In this document: positions 25,432 to 33,351 of the stretch, piece by piece
How positions within the stretch are numbered: position 1 is the first letter of the stretch
Layout: every line of letters starts with the position of its first letter
The notes under the pieces: model-generated
Database searches by the model: none
What the model was told of the DNA's origin: nothing
The model's input: the letters and a program-made list of their open reading frames with translations, nothing else
Made by a program: the position numbers and the translations under genes
NCBI GenBank assembly: GCA_905213155.1
Contig: CAJMHI010000009.1
Span: forward strand, 1 to 47,302
Length of the DNA stretch: 47,302 nt
Direction of reading: 5' to 3'
DNA from: an uncultured Acidaminococcus sp.
GTDB lineage: Bacteria > Bacillota > Negativicutes > Acidaminococcales > Acidaminococcaceae

Positions 25432-25473
25432 TGCTTTGATTTCTCTGTCCCTGATGGGATAAGAAGGGGGTGC

Positions 25474-25524
25474 ATTGTTCCGCTAATTGCCATATATTGT
25501 TCCGAACAGGCTGATATTGTTCCG
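25474..25524 (+). repeat. Three ATTGTTCCG direct repeats
   Basis: Identical 9-mers start at 25474, 25496 and 25516, i.e. 22 and 20 bp apart, about two helical turns. They lie just upstream of an extended -10 promoter (TGCTATAAT, 25531-25539), so they could be operator sites for the restriction-modification genes. Confidence 0.7.
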
Positions 25525-25530
25525 ACGCAA

Positions 25531-25616
25531 TGCTATAATACAAAAGATATAGGAAATTGTGAACGAAGTGCGTGCACAATTTGAGCGCAATAGGACGACA
25601 TAAAATTTGGTATAAT
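25531..25616 (+). promoter_or_regulatory. Two extended -10 promoters for the R-M island
   Basis: TGCTATAAT at 25531-25539 and TGGTATAAT at 25608-25616 each fit the extended -10 form, TGnTATAAT. Between them is an inverted repeat, AAATTGTG (25554-25561) / CACAATTT (25575-25582), a possible second operator. Confidence 0.6.
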
Positions 25617-25650
25617 AAAAGACAGAATATGCTGAAGAAGGGAGAACGGA

Positions 25651-26361
25651 TTGCCCGTGGAAGAAGAAAAATTTATAGCACTGCTGCCACCAAACCAGAG
25701 CCTGGAACCATCCCTCATTAAATCCAAGGAACGGGTACAAAAACATGGGGAAGTGTTTACCCCGGACTGGATGGTAAGAAAAATGCTCTCATATCCGGAA
25801 ATTCAGGATAAGCTGCAAGATCTCCACGCGACCTTTCTGGAACCCAGTGCTGGGGAAGGCGCTTTCCTGACAGAAATCCTTCGGCAGAAACTGGCGTATG
25901 TGAACCAAAGCCCGGCGTCCCGGGGAGTCCACTGGCAGTACAATACCCTGTGGGCCTTGCTGAGCATTTACGGGATTGAATTTCTGGAAGACAATCTGAA
26001 AATTGCCCGGGATAATATGCTCCAGGCATTTGCAGAGAATTACCAGAAGAAAACGGGACGGGAGTTAAAACCAGACTCGGATTTATACCGCTCTGCCCAA
26101 GTTATTATCCGGTGGAACATTGTCCAGGGCAATACCCTGACTCATAAAACCGCCGATGGTAGCCTGATCCTTTTGAACCAATGGATGCAGTGCGGGCCCA
26201 AACACAGGCGCAGCGTCATCCGCCGGCCCTTCTTCTTTGATTCCCTGTTTCTGTCAGAAGAAGATACCATGGGCGATCTGTTTGCAGAACAGGAAATCAG
26301 TGACGCACCGAAAGAATTTCGGATTCGGACAATTTTACGGGTGTGGGAAGAAGAGGAATGA
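25651..26361 (+). CDS. Adenine methylase N-half (SAM-binding half)
   Basis: A 236-residue protein with the HGEVFTPDWMVRKML motif (from H32) and methylase motif I EPSAGEGAF (E64-F72), the SAM-binding signature of Eco57I-like N6-adenine methylases. IYGIEFLEDNLKIAR follows as the acidic SAM-ribose motif. There is no catalytic NPPY. The frame ends in a Glu-rich tail at TGA, which overlaps the ATG of the next gene (ATGA). It starts with TTG at 25651, 5 nt after a GGAGA site. It presumably needs the next protein to make a working methylase. Confidence 0.8.
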   Translation: MPVEEEKFIALLPPNQSLEPSLIKSKERVQKHGEVFTPDWMVRKMLSYPEIQDKLQDLHATFLEPSAGEGAFLTEILRQKLAYVNQSPASRGVHWQYNTLWALLSIYGIEFLEDNLKIARDNMLQAFAENYQKKTGRELKPDSDLYRSAQVIIRWNIVQGNTLTHKTADGSLILLNQWMQCGPKHRRSVIRRPFFFDSLFLSEEDTMGDLFAEQEISDAPKEFRIRTILRVWEEEE

Positions 26362-27398
26362 AAATGGGAGAACGCAAGAAATTTAAATTTGATGTGATCA
26401 TTGGGAACCCGCCGTATCAGGAAGAAACGATTGGCGATAATAAAGGATTTGCGCCACCTGTTTATCATAAATTTTTAGATCAGGCATATGATATATCGAA
26501 TATTGTTGAAATGATTCATCCAGGCAGATTCCTTTTTGATGCAGGAAGCACGCCTAAAGATTGGAACCAAAAGATGCTTCAAGACAGGCACTTAAAAGTA
26601 TTGTTCTTTGAACAAAATAGTAGCAAGGTCTTTTCTGGAACCGATATAAAAGGCGGGGTCGCTGTAACTTATCACGATGTGTCTAAAACATTCGAACCAA
26701 TTGATACTTATACAATTTATCCCGAATTAAATAGTGTCCTTCATAAAGTTATGAAGATTGGCCTAAATCCATTTAGCTCAATTGTCTATGCTCCAGAAAG
26801 TTATAAGTTTACTCAAAAGATGCATCGAGACTATCCGGATGCCGAATCTCGTTTAAGCAAAGGCCATAAATACGATTTAAAATCCAATGTCTTTGATACT
26901 TTAAACTTCATATTTAAAGACCAAAAACCTGATGATGGAAATCAATATATAGGAATTTATGGGCTTTCAAATAAAAAACGCACAAAAAGGTACATTAGAG
27001 CTGATTATATCAAAAATGAGACAAATTTGAATGCTTGGAAGGTTTTTGTGCCTAAGGCTAATGGTAGCGGCGCCATAGGAGAGGTCTTAAGTACACCCCT
27101 AATCGGGAATACCCAAACCTTTATAAGTATCGGGAATTTTAAAACTCAAGAAGAAGCAGCTGCATGTAATAAATATATTAAAACTAGATTTGCACGAGCA
27201 ATGTTGGGGATTTTAAAAATAACGCAAGATAACACGAAAAGTAAATGGGAAAAAGTCCCTCTCCAAGACTTCACGTCTCATTCCGATATTGACTGGTCCC
27301 AATCCATTGCTGCCATTGACAGGCAATTGTACAAAAAATATGGGCTGTCCCAGGAGGAAATTGATTTCATCGAATCCCATGTAAAGGAGATGGTGTAA
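26358..27398 (+). CDS. Adenine methylase C-half (NPPY and recognition domain)
   Basis: A 346-residue protein beginning with FDVIIGNPPYQEE (N17), the catalytic motif IV of N6-adenine methylases, followed by a region resembling Eco57I-type methylases (VEMIHPGRFLFDAGSTPKDW) and then a target-recognition-like part. No SAM-binding motif is present. The ATG at 26358 overlaps the previous stop as ATGA, implying coupled translation. From about 26380 to 27250 the DNA is clearly AT-richer, with ATA, AGA and TTA codons, unlike both neighbours, which suggests a recombined specificity region. The last ~45 codons return to local composition. Confidence 0.8.
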   Translation: MKMGERKKFKFDVIIGNPPYQEETIGDNKGFAPPVYHKFLDQAYDISNIVEMIHPGRFLFDAGSTPKDWNQKMLQDRHLKVLFFEQNSSKVFSGTDIKGGVAVTYHDVSKTFEPIDTYTIYPELNSVLHKVMKIGLNPFSSIVYAPESYKFTQKMHRDYPDAESRLSKGHKYDLKSNVFDTLNFIFKDQKPDDGNQYIGIYGLSNKKRTKRYIRADYIKNETNLNAWKVFVPKANGSGAIGEVLSTPLIGNTQTFISIGNFKTQEEAAACNKYIKTRFARAMLGILKITQDNTKSKWEKVPLQDFTSHSDIDWSQSIAAIDRQLYKKYGLSQEEIDFIESHVKEMV

Positions 27399-30300
27399 AT
27401 GGCAGGGGTACAGGTTGAAAGCTATGCATCCATTGTCCCCATGGTTTACGCCTACACCACGCCAGGGGTGCCCTCCCATGACGGCTGGACCAAAATTGGC
27501 TACACGACCCGGGATGTGGAGCAAAGAATCAAGGAACAGACCCATACGGCCAATATTGCCTACCGCCTGGAATGGAAGAAGGAAGCCCGGTATACGGACG
27601 GCAGCGAACAATATTTTGAGGACCATGATTTTCACAGCTATCTTATGCTCCATGGGGTGGAACGGGAACCAGGAACGGAATGGTTTCACATCGATCCGAA
27701 GAAAGCACGGAACTATTTTTACCATTTTGCCGGAAAAGATGTGGATGCTTCTTTTGCTAATGAATCTAAGGGCAGCGTTTATACGCTGCGGAAAGAACAG
27801 CAGGAAGCGGTAGTACAGACGCTGGCCTACTACAAGGCCGGGACAGAACCCAGGGAATTTCTCTGGAATGCCAAGCCCCGGTTTGGCAAGACATTGACAG
27901 CTTATGATTTGGCACGGAAAATGGGGGCTACCAGGGTACTGATTGTAACCAATCGGCCCAGCATTGCCAATTCCTGGCTGGAGGATTTCAAGAAGTTTAT
28001 TGGCTGGCAGACCGATTGGAAGTTCGTCAGTGAAAGTGATTCCTTAAAAGGAAAATCCGGGTATCTCAGCCGGCAGCAATATCTGGATGCATTGGACAAC
28101 ATGATGGGGGACGAAATCAAAGGCCAAGTGGCGTTTGAAAGTCTTCAGGGATTGAAGGGGTCTCTGTATTTTGGGGGACAGTATGATAAGCTGGAATGGA
28201 TCCGCCAGCAAAAATGGGATCTATTGATCATTGACGAGGCCCACGAAGGGGTGGATACCTACAAAACAGACCGGGCTTTTGAATATATCCAGAGAAAATT
28301 TACCCTCCATTCGTCCGGGACGCCTTTTAAGGCCATTGCCAGCAATAAATTCCGGGCAGATCAGATTTATAACTGGTCCTACGAAGACGAGCAGGAAGCC
28401 AAAGCGCAGTGGGATGAAAATACCCAGGGCAGTAATCCCTATGGGAAACTGCCCCGGCTGAATCTTTATACCTACCAGCTGTCCCATATGATTGCAGGGC
28501 AGGTCCAAAAAGGGATGGATTTGTCCGAAGATGAGCATGCAGAATTTGCTTTTGACCTGAATGAATTTTTCCGTGCCGAAAAAGAAAAATTCGTCCACGA
28601 AAAAGAAGTGAAAAACTTTCTTACTATGCTGGCCCATAATGAAAAATATCCTTTTTCTACGCCACAGCTGCGGCAGGAACTGGCCCATACTTTTTGGTTG
28701 CTGCACCGGGTGGAAAGCGTCAAGGCCATGGCAAAACTGCTGCAGCAGGATCCGGTGTTTGAGCATTATAAAGTGGTGGTAGCTGCCGGGGATGGAAAAC
28801 TTTCTGCCGAAGAAGAAGAAACGGAAGCCATTCAGGACAATGAAGCCAACCAGAAAAGTTATGATAAGGTTATGGAAGCCATCCGTGAAAATGACCGCAC
28901 CATTACCCTGAGCGTGGGGCAGCTGACTACCGGGGTAACGGTGAAACCGTGGACGGCGGTGCTGATGCTGAGCACTATGAAAAGCCCGGCAGAATACATG
29001 CAGGCCGCATTCAGGGCCCAGAATCCCTATGAATTTACGGATCCCAGGACCAAACGGCGCTACCAGAAGAAAAATGCCTATGTGTTCGACTTTGCTCCGG
29101 AACGGACGCTGATCATCTTTGATGAATTTGCCAATAACCTGAACAGCCAGACAGCTGGCGGACACGGAACGAGGGAAGAACGGGAACAGCATATCCGGCG
29201 TCTTTTGAATTTCTTTCCGGTGATTGGGGAAGACAGCGAAGGAAGAATGGCGGCCTTGGACGCAACCCAGGTGCTTACCATCCCCAAAACGATCAAGGCC
29301 CAGGAAGTCATCCACAGAGGCTTTATGAGCAATTTGCTGTTTGCCAATATCGGCGTAGTGTTTGGAGCTCCCGGTGCTGTCAAGGCGATTTTGGATAAAC
29401 TCCCCAAAGCCCAGGAACCGCAGAAAAATCATGCGACGTTGGTTGATGCCGGGGATATCCATACCAATCCGCAGGGAGACGTGGAAATCCCCGGGGAAAT
29501 CGTCGTTAACAAAGCCCAGGGCCTCTTTGGAGAAAAGAAGTATGAAACCATCCAGAAACCGGTGGAAGAGGTACTGCATAAGGACGAAGATAAGAGCGAC
29601 AGCCATAAGGTGGTGGACACCGTTGCAAAAACGGTCATGAGCCAGGTCCGGGCAGAAAGCGAAGAAAAGATCAAAAAAGAGTACGGTCTGACTAAACCGC
29701 AAGCGGACCGCGTCTTTACTAAAAGTGCACAGCATATGAAGCAAGCTTTGGACAAAGTGGCAGATCGTCATGAGACACAGAAGCATGTATTGCAGGCAGA
29801 GCATGAAAAACAAATGCAGGCAGCGACCTCTCCGGAAGAAAAAGAGAAGCTTATAGAAAAACACCAGCAGGATTTGGTGGATGAACGGCAAAATTTCAAC
29901 CAGTCCGTACAGGAGACCGTGCAAAAAGTACTGGAAGACAGCCAAAAAGCAGTGGTGGAGCAGCTGGAAACCCAGAAGGAACAGAAGAAGGTCAGGGCCA
30001 TTGAAGAGGATGTACGGGCCCACCTGCGGGGATTTGCCAGAACCATTCCCAGTTTTATCATGGCCTACAGTGAACAGGAAGGAACCGGCGGTGGACGGGA
30101 TCTGAAACTCAGCAATTTTGATGACTATACGCCGGATGACGTTTTTCAGGAAGTGACAGGGATTTCAGAAGAAGAATTCTGCTTTTTGCGAGATGGGGGT
30201 GCCTATCAGGATTCGGATACAGGGGAGACCAAACATTTCGAAGGACATGTATTTGATGAAGTGGTGTTTGATGAATCCATCCAGGAATTTTTGAATCTAA

Positions 30301-30785
30301 AGGAAAAGCTGAATAATTATTTTGCTGACGCCAGCGATGAGGATATTTTCGACTATATTCCACCCCAGAAGACCAATCAGATCTTTACCCCTAAAAATGT
30401 GGTGAAAAAAATGGTGGATGCCCTGGAAAAAGAGAATCCTGGAATCTTTGACGATCCCAACCGGACCTTTGCGGATCTGTATATGAAATCGGGACTATAT
30501 ATTACGGAGATCGTAAAACGGCTGTTCCGCAGTCCGGTGTTGAAAAAGCAGTTCCCCGAGACGCAGGTACGGCTGAAACATATTCTGGAAAACCAGGTCT
30601 ATGGGTTTGCTCCCAGCCAGATCATCTATGATATTGCCATTGCCTATATTTTCGGATTCGACAAAAGCGCAAACGGGATTTCTCACCGGAATTTTGTCAT
30701 GACCGATACCACCCCTTATGCTAAAGAAGGAAGGCTGGAAGCATTAATCCAGGAAAAATTTGGAAATGATGATGGGCAGCGTTAG
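27399..30785 (+). CDS. GIY-YIG-like / helicase / half-methylase restriction protein
   Basis: A 1128-residue protein. Residues ~15-105 resemble a GIY-YIG/T5orf172 nuclease domain (VYAYTTPGV, GWTKIGYTT, EWFHI). An SF2 helicase follows: Walker A-like NAKPRFGKTLTAYDLA (~residue 155), DEAH (~277), and QAAFRAQNPYEF (~530). Residues ~745-870 are a charged, predicted coiled coil. Residues ~990-1128 are methylase-like: NQIFTPKNVVKKM, then ADLYMKSGLYITEIVKRLF as a degenerate motif I, with no NPPY. It starts one base after the stop of the methylase C-half gene. It is probably the restriction and translocation subunit. The split of roles is inferred. Confidence 0.78.
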   Translation: MAGVQVESYASIVPMVYAYTTPGVPSHDGWTKIGYTTRDVEQRIKEQTHTANIAYRLEWKKEARYTDGSEQYFEDHDFHSYLMLHGVEREPGTEWFHIDPKKARNYFYHFAGKDVDASFANESKGSVYTLRKEQQEAVVQTLAYYKAGTEPREFLWNAKPRFGKTLTAYDLARKMGATRVLIVTNRPSIANSWLEDFKKFIGWQTDWKFVSESDSLKGKSGYLSRQQYLDALDNMMGDEIKGQVAFESLQGLKGSLYFGGQYDKLEWIRQQKWDLLIIDEAHEGVDTYKTDRAFEYIQRKFTLHSSGTPFKAIASNKFRADQIYNWSYEDEQEAKAQWDENTQGSNPYGKLPRLNLYTYQLSHMIAGQVQKGMDLSEDEHAEFAFDLNEFFRAEKEKFVHEKEVKNFLTMLAHNEKYPFSTPQLRQELAHTFWLLHRVESVKAMAKLLQQDPVFEHYKVVVAAGDGKLSAEEEETEAIQDNEANQKSYDKVMEAIRENDRTITLSVGQLTTGVTVKPWTAVLMLSTMKSPAEYMQAAFRAQNPYEFTDPRTKRRYQKKNAYVFDFAPERTLIIFDEFANNLNSQTAGGHGTREEREQHIRRLLNFFPVIGEDSEGRMAALDATQVLTIPKTIKAQEVIHRGFMSNLLFANIGVVFGAPGAVKAILDKLPKAQEPQKNHATLVDAGDIHTNPQGDVEIPGEIVVNKAQGLFGEKKYETIQKPVEEVLHKDEDKSDSHKVVDTVAKTVMSQVRAESEEKIKKEYGLTKPQADRVFTKSAQHMKQALDKVADRHETQKHVLQAEHEKQMQAATSPEEKEKLIEKHQQDLVDERQNFNQSVQETVQKVLEDSQKAVVEQLETQKEQKKVRAIEEDVRAHLRGFARTIPSFIMAYSEQEGTGGGRDLKLSNFDDYTPDDVFQEVTGISEEEFCFLRDGGAYQDSDTGETKHFEGHVFDEVVFDESIQEFLNLKEKLNNYFADASDEDIFDYIPPQKTNQIFTPKNVVKKMVDALEKENPGIFDDPNRTFADLYMKSGLYITEIVKRLFRSPVLKKQFPETQVRLKHILENQVYGFAPSQIIYDIAIAYIFGFDKSANGISHRNFVMTDTTPYAKEGRLEALIQEKFGNDDGQR

Positions 30786-30870
30786 TTTTTCAGAAAAGAA
30801 TTGCGGCATGGGGGAAAGTATGATACCCTAAAATAGAATTGACGGTATTTTTGCTAAAAAAAGGAGCACT

Positions 30871-31812
30871 ATGGAGAGTTTTATCGTAGCAGCCGGTGCC
30901 GTTGCGCCGCTAATGGTGTATCTGGCACTGGGCCTTTTGATGAAATGGCAGTATCATTTCACGGAAAAGGATATATCAACATTCAATAAGCTGGTCTTTG
31001 GCATTTTTCTTCCTGTGAATATGATGAATGCCGTGTATTCCACCAGTACGGCCAATATGCCCAAACCGTCCCTTGTTATTTTTGCAGTAGTTGCACTACT
31101 GTTTTTTTATGGGTTGGCTTTTTTGTTTGTGGTGCACATAGAGCCTGCTAATAAAAAGCGGGGCGCCATGATCCAGGCGATGTACCGCAGCAATTTTATT
31201 TTACTGGGTGTTCCTCTGGTAGAAAATATATACGGGCCGGAAGGTGCTGCCATTCCCATGATGCTGACAGCTGTAGTGGTGCCTATCTATAATATCCTGG
31301 CTGTCTTTACCTTGGAAACGTTCCGGGGTGCGCAGTTTCACTTAGGGAAAATCCTCGTAGGCATTGCCAAAAATCCTATGATCTGGGGGGCCCTTGTAGG
31401 CGGAGTGTGTAAAATGCTCCCCTTTGGGCTGCCGGATGTGATTGTAAAATGTACACACGCCATTGCCGTCAGTACGACACCCTTTGCGCTGATTGTATTG
31501 GGGGCGTCCTTTACGCTGCAAGGCGCTGTCAGGGAAATCCGGGATCTGGTGCTCTGCATTGTGGGGCGCCTTATCGTTGCGCCGCTACTTTTTATAGGGG
31601 GCGCTGTGCTGTTTTTAGGGTTTCGCAATGTGGACCTTGCCACGATTTTGGCTATGGCAGGAACGCCCTGTGCAGTGGCGGGCTTTGCCATGGCGCAACA
31701 GATGGGCAGTGACGGGGAGCTGGCCGGCAACTGCGTAATCTTTTCTACGGCTTTATCCTGTGTGACTATGTTTCTCTGGGTGTTTGTGCTGAAAACGATG
31801 GGGCTGTTGTGA
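30871..31812 (+). CDS. AEC-family (auxin efflux carrier-like) transporter
   Basis: A 313-residue membrane protein with about 10 helices arranged as two repeats. It has family-typical FNKLVFGIFLPVNMMNAVY near the start, a central hydrophilic gap, and LGASFTLQG with GTPCAVAGFAMAQQMG in the second half. Bacterial AEC members transport organic acids such as malate or malonate; the cargo is not determinable here. A clear AAAGGAG ribosome site precedes the ATG. A TetR gene follows after 32 bp and may control it. Confidence 0.88.
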   Translation: MESFIVAAGAVAPLMVYLALGLLMKWQYHFTEKDISTFNKLVFGIFLPVNMMNAVYSTSTANMPKPSLVIFAVVALLFFYGLAFLFVVHIEPANKKRGAMIQAMYRSNFILLGVPLVENIYGPEGAAIPMMLTAVVVPIYNILAVFTLETFRGAQFHLGKILVGIAKNPMIWGALVGGVCKMLPFGLPDVIVKCTHAIAVSTTPFALIVLGASFTLQGAVREIRDLVLCIVGRLIVAPLLFIGGAVLFLGFRNVDLATILAMAGTPCAVAGFAMAQQMGSDGELAGNCVIFSTALSCVTMFLWVFVLKTMGLL

Positions 31813-31844
31813 TGTACTAAAAATAAATAACGGAGCGTGCAACT

Positions 31845-32513
31845 ATGATAAGAATCTGCCAATCTTTTTCTAAAGAAAAACGGATCCTCAAAGCGGCGGA
31901 AAAGGTGTTTTCCCGAAAAGGCTATATGCAGGCTACCCTGGATGAGATTATCCAGATTGCCGATACCGGCAAAGGCACTGTCTATAAGTACTATCAGAAT
32001 AAGGAAAACCTTTTTTATACTCTGGTGAACGGGAAAAACCAGAAGCTGCTCAAAAAAATGGAAAAGATTCTAGAAGACTACCCGGATTTTGCCCACCGCT
32101 TTAAGGAGTATACGTATGCGTTGGTGGACTTTCTGGGAAAAAATGGCGTGCTGTGGGGCGTTGTGATGTTTGAGCAGCGTGCCGGCCGGCCCGGCTGGTA
32201 TCTCCGTTGGGATGATGCGGCCAAGGATTACACTGTGATTACTGTATGGGGGAAACGGCCTACACCGGAAGAGGTCCAAGTGCAGCGGAAATATGCGGAA
32301 ATCCTCCGCACCGAGATTTCTTATTTGCGGAAAATTTTGGATGACGGGATTGCAGATGGTACTTTAAAGCCCCTTTCCGATGCTCCGGCGGTGGCAGAGA
32401 ACCTGTATTTTTCCCTCTGTATGTCAGCGACCCAGGGGGCTATCAATAAGGAGAATATGGCTGCACGGGTGCCAGAAGTGCTGGACCGATTCCTATACGG
32501 GCATAAGGCGTAG
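31845..32513 (+). CDS. TetR-family transcriptional regulator
   Basis: A 222-residue regulator. The N-terminal helix-turn-helix reads RILKAAEKVFSRKGYMQATL followed by DEIIQIADTGKGTVYKYYQNKENLF, the TetR signature. The C-terminal ligand domain is helical and unassigned. It sits 32 bp downstream of the AEC transporter on the same strand, so it is probably a local regulator of that gene. Its stop is 3 bp from the stop of the convergent hydrolase gene. Confidence 0.92.
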   Translation: MIRICQSFSKEKRILKAAEKVFSRKGYMQATLDEIIQIADTGKGTVYKYYQNKENLFYTLVNGKNQKLLKKMEKILEDYPDFAHRFKEYTYALVDFLGKNGVLWGVVMFEQRAGRPGWYLRWDDAAKDYTVITVWGKRPTPEEVQVQRKYAEILRTEISYLRKILDDGIADGTLKPLSDAPAVAENLYFSLCMSATQGAINKENMAARVPEVLDRFLYGHKA

Positions 32514-32516
32514 TGG

Positions 32517-33278
32517 TTACGTCCCTGGCTTAAAAAATTCTACGATGGTATGGGCAGCAAAATCACTGGTTGTGGGATCCGAGAAGGTGTGATTGGCGTT
32601 TTCCACGGGAATAAAGGTGATGACGTTATTTTCTGCAAAGGCCTGACTGTCTGCAAGGGGCGCCAGTTTGTCCTTGGTTCCATGAAGAATGAGCATGGAA
32701 TCCGCCCAGTCAAAATATTCGTATTGGCGAATATCGGAAGCTTTCAAATCCTCCAGGAATGTTTTATCCAGCTTCATCTTCCGATCGTAGCCAACGGAAA
32801 CCTCTTTGCCTTTTTCCACTTTGGCCAGTTCCTCCGGGGTGAGGTTATTCAGCATCAGCTGGTACATGGCAATGCCGGGGCTGCGGAGGGCAATCTTTTG
32901 GAACGGATTGCCTGCATCGTGAATGTATTTTAGCGTCAAGTAGGCACCGAAACTGGTGGAGTAGTTAAAAGTTTCTTTAGCGCCCAGTTCCTCTTTGGTA
33001 TAGTCCGTTACCAGACGCAGATAGGTCATGTATTCACTAAGTACCATCTTTTTCCGGGCATCGGCTCCGTGGCAGGGCCAGTCGAAAACAATGACGCCGC
33101 AGTCTTTGTATTTGGTAATATATTGCTGGGCAAATTTGGCGGCGGAATGATTTTCCTTGTTGCCTCCGAACCCATGGGTGCAAAGCGCCACATGGGGAAT
33201 ATGACGGAAGTCTTTTTCATAAAATAGTTTGCAGCGGATGGAAAATCCTTCTGCATTGATATCAAAGTTTTTTTCCAT
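32517..33278 (-). CDS. Alpha/beta hydrolase
   Basis: A 253-residue serine hydrolase fold. The oxyanion region is THGFGGNKEN, the nucleophile elbow STSFG (SxSxG rather than the usual GxSxG), the acid D in LILHGTKDKLAPL, and the His in ENANHTFSD. The start at 33278 (MEKNFDINAEG) has an AAGGTTC site upstream; the longer open frame to 33395 would run through the terminator and is rejected. It may be an esterase of the Fae/BAAT-like type. The substrate is unknown. It is transcribed convergently with the TetR gene. Confidence 0.85.
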   Translation of the reverse strand: MEKNFDINAEGFSIRCKLFYEKDFRHIPHVALCTHGFGGNKENHSAAKFAQQYITKYKDCGVIVFDWPCHGADARKKMVLSEYMTYLRLVTDYTKEELGAKETFNYSTSFGAYLTLKYIHDAGNPFQKIALRSPGIAMYQLMLNNLTPEELAKVEKGKEVSVGYDRKMKLDKTFLEDLKASDIRQYEYFDWADSMLILHGTKDKLAPLADSQAFAENNVITFIPVENANHTFSDPTTSDFAAHTIVEFFKPGT

Positions 33279-33310
33279 AAGATGAACCTTTCTATAGATA
33301 TAGATCGTAA

Positions 33311-33341
33311 ATAAATAAGCGGCCATGGGCCGCTTATTTTT
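33311..33341 (-). terminator. Terminator after purine permease
   Basis: A perfect 12-bp stem, AAATAAGCGGCC/GGCCGCTTATTT, with a 3-nt loop. It lies 11 bp after the stop of the minus-strand permease and before the hydrolase start. The stem is AT-ended on both sides, so it could act in either direction. Confidence 0.8.
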
Positions 33342-33351
33342 GCTTGGGATT

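Noticed and set aside
25651..27398. Reading the two methylase genes as one gene with a sequencing frameshift
   Set aside because: Not excluded, but the ATGA overlap, the ribosome-site-like GAAGAAGAGGA and the break lying exactly between domains favour two genes. It remains the main alternative to test.
28221..30023. 600-residue open frame antisense to the helicase gene
   Set aside because: It lies wholly within the clear coding frame of the GIY-YIG/helicase protein, its translation has shadow-like composition (rich in F, H and I), and it has no ribosome site or family motifs.
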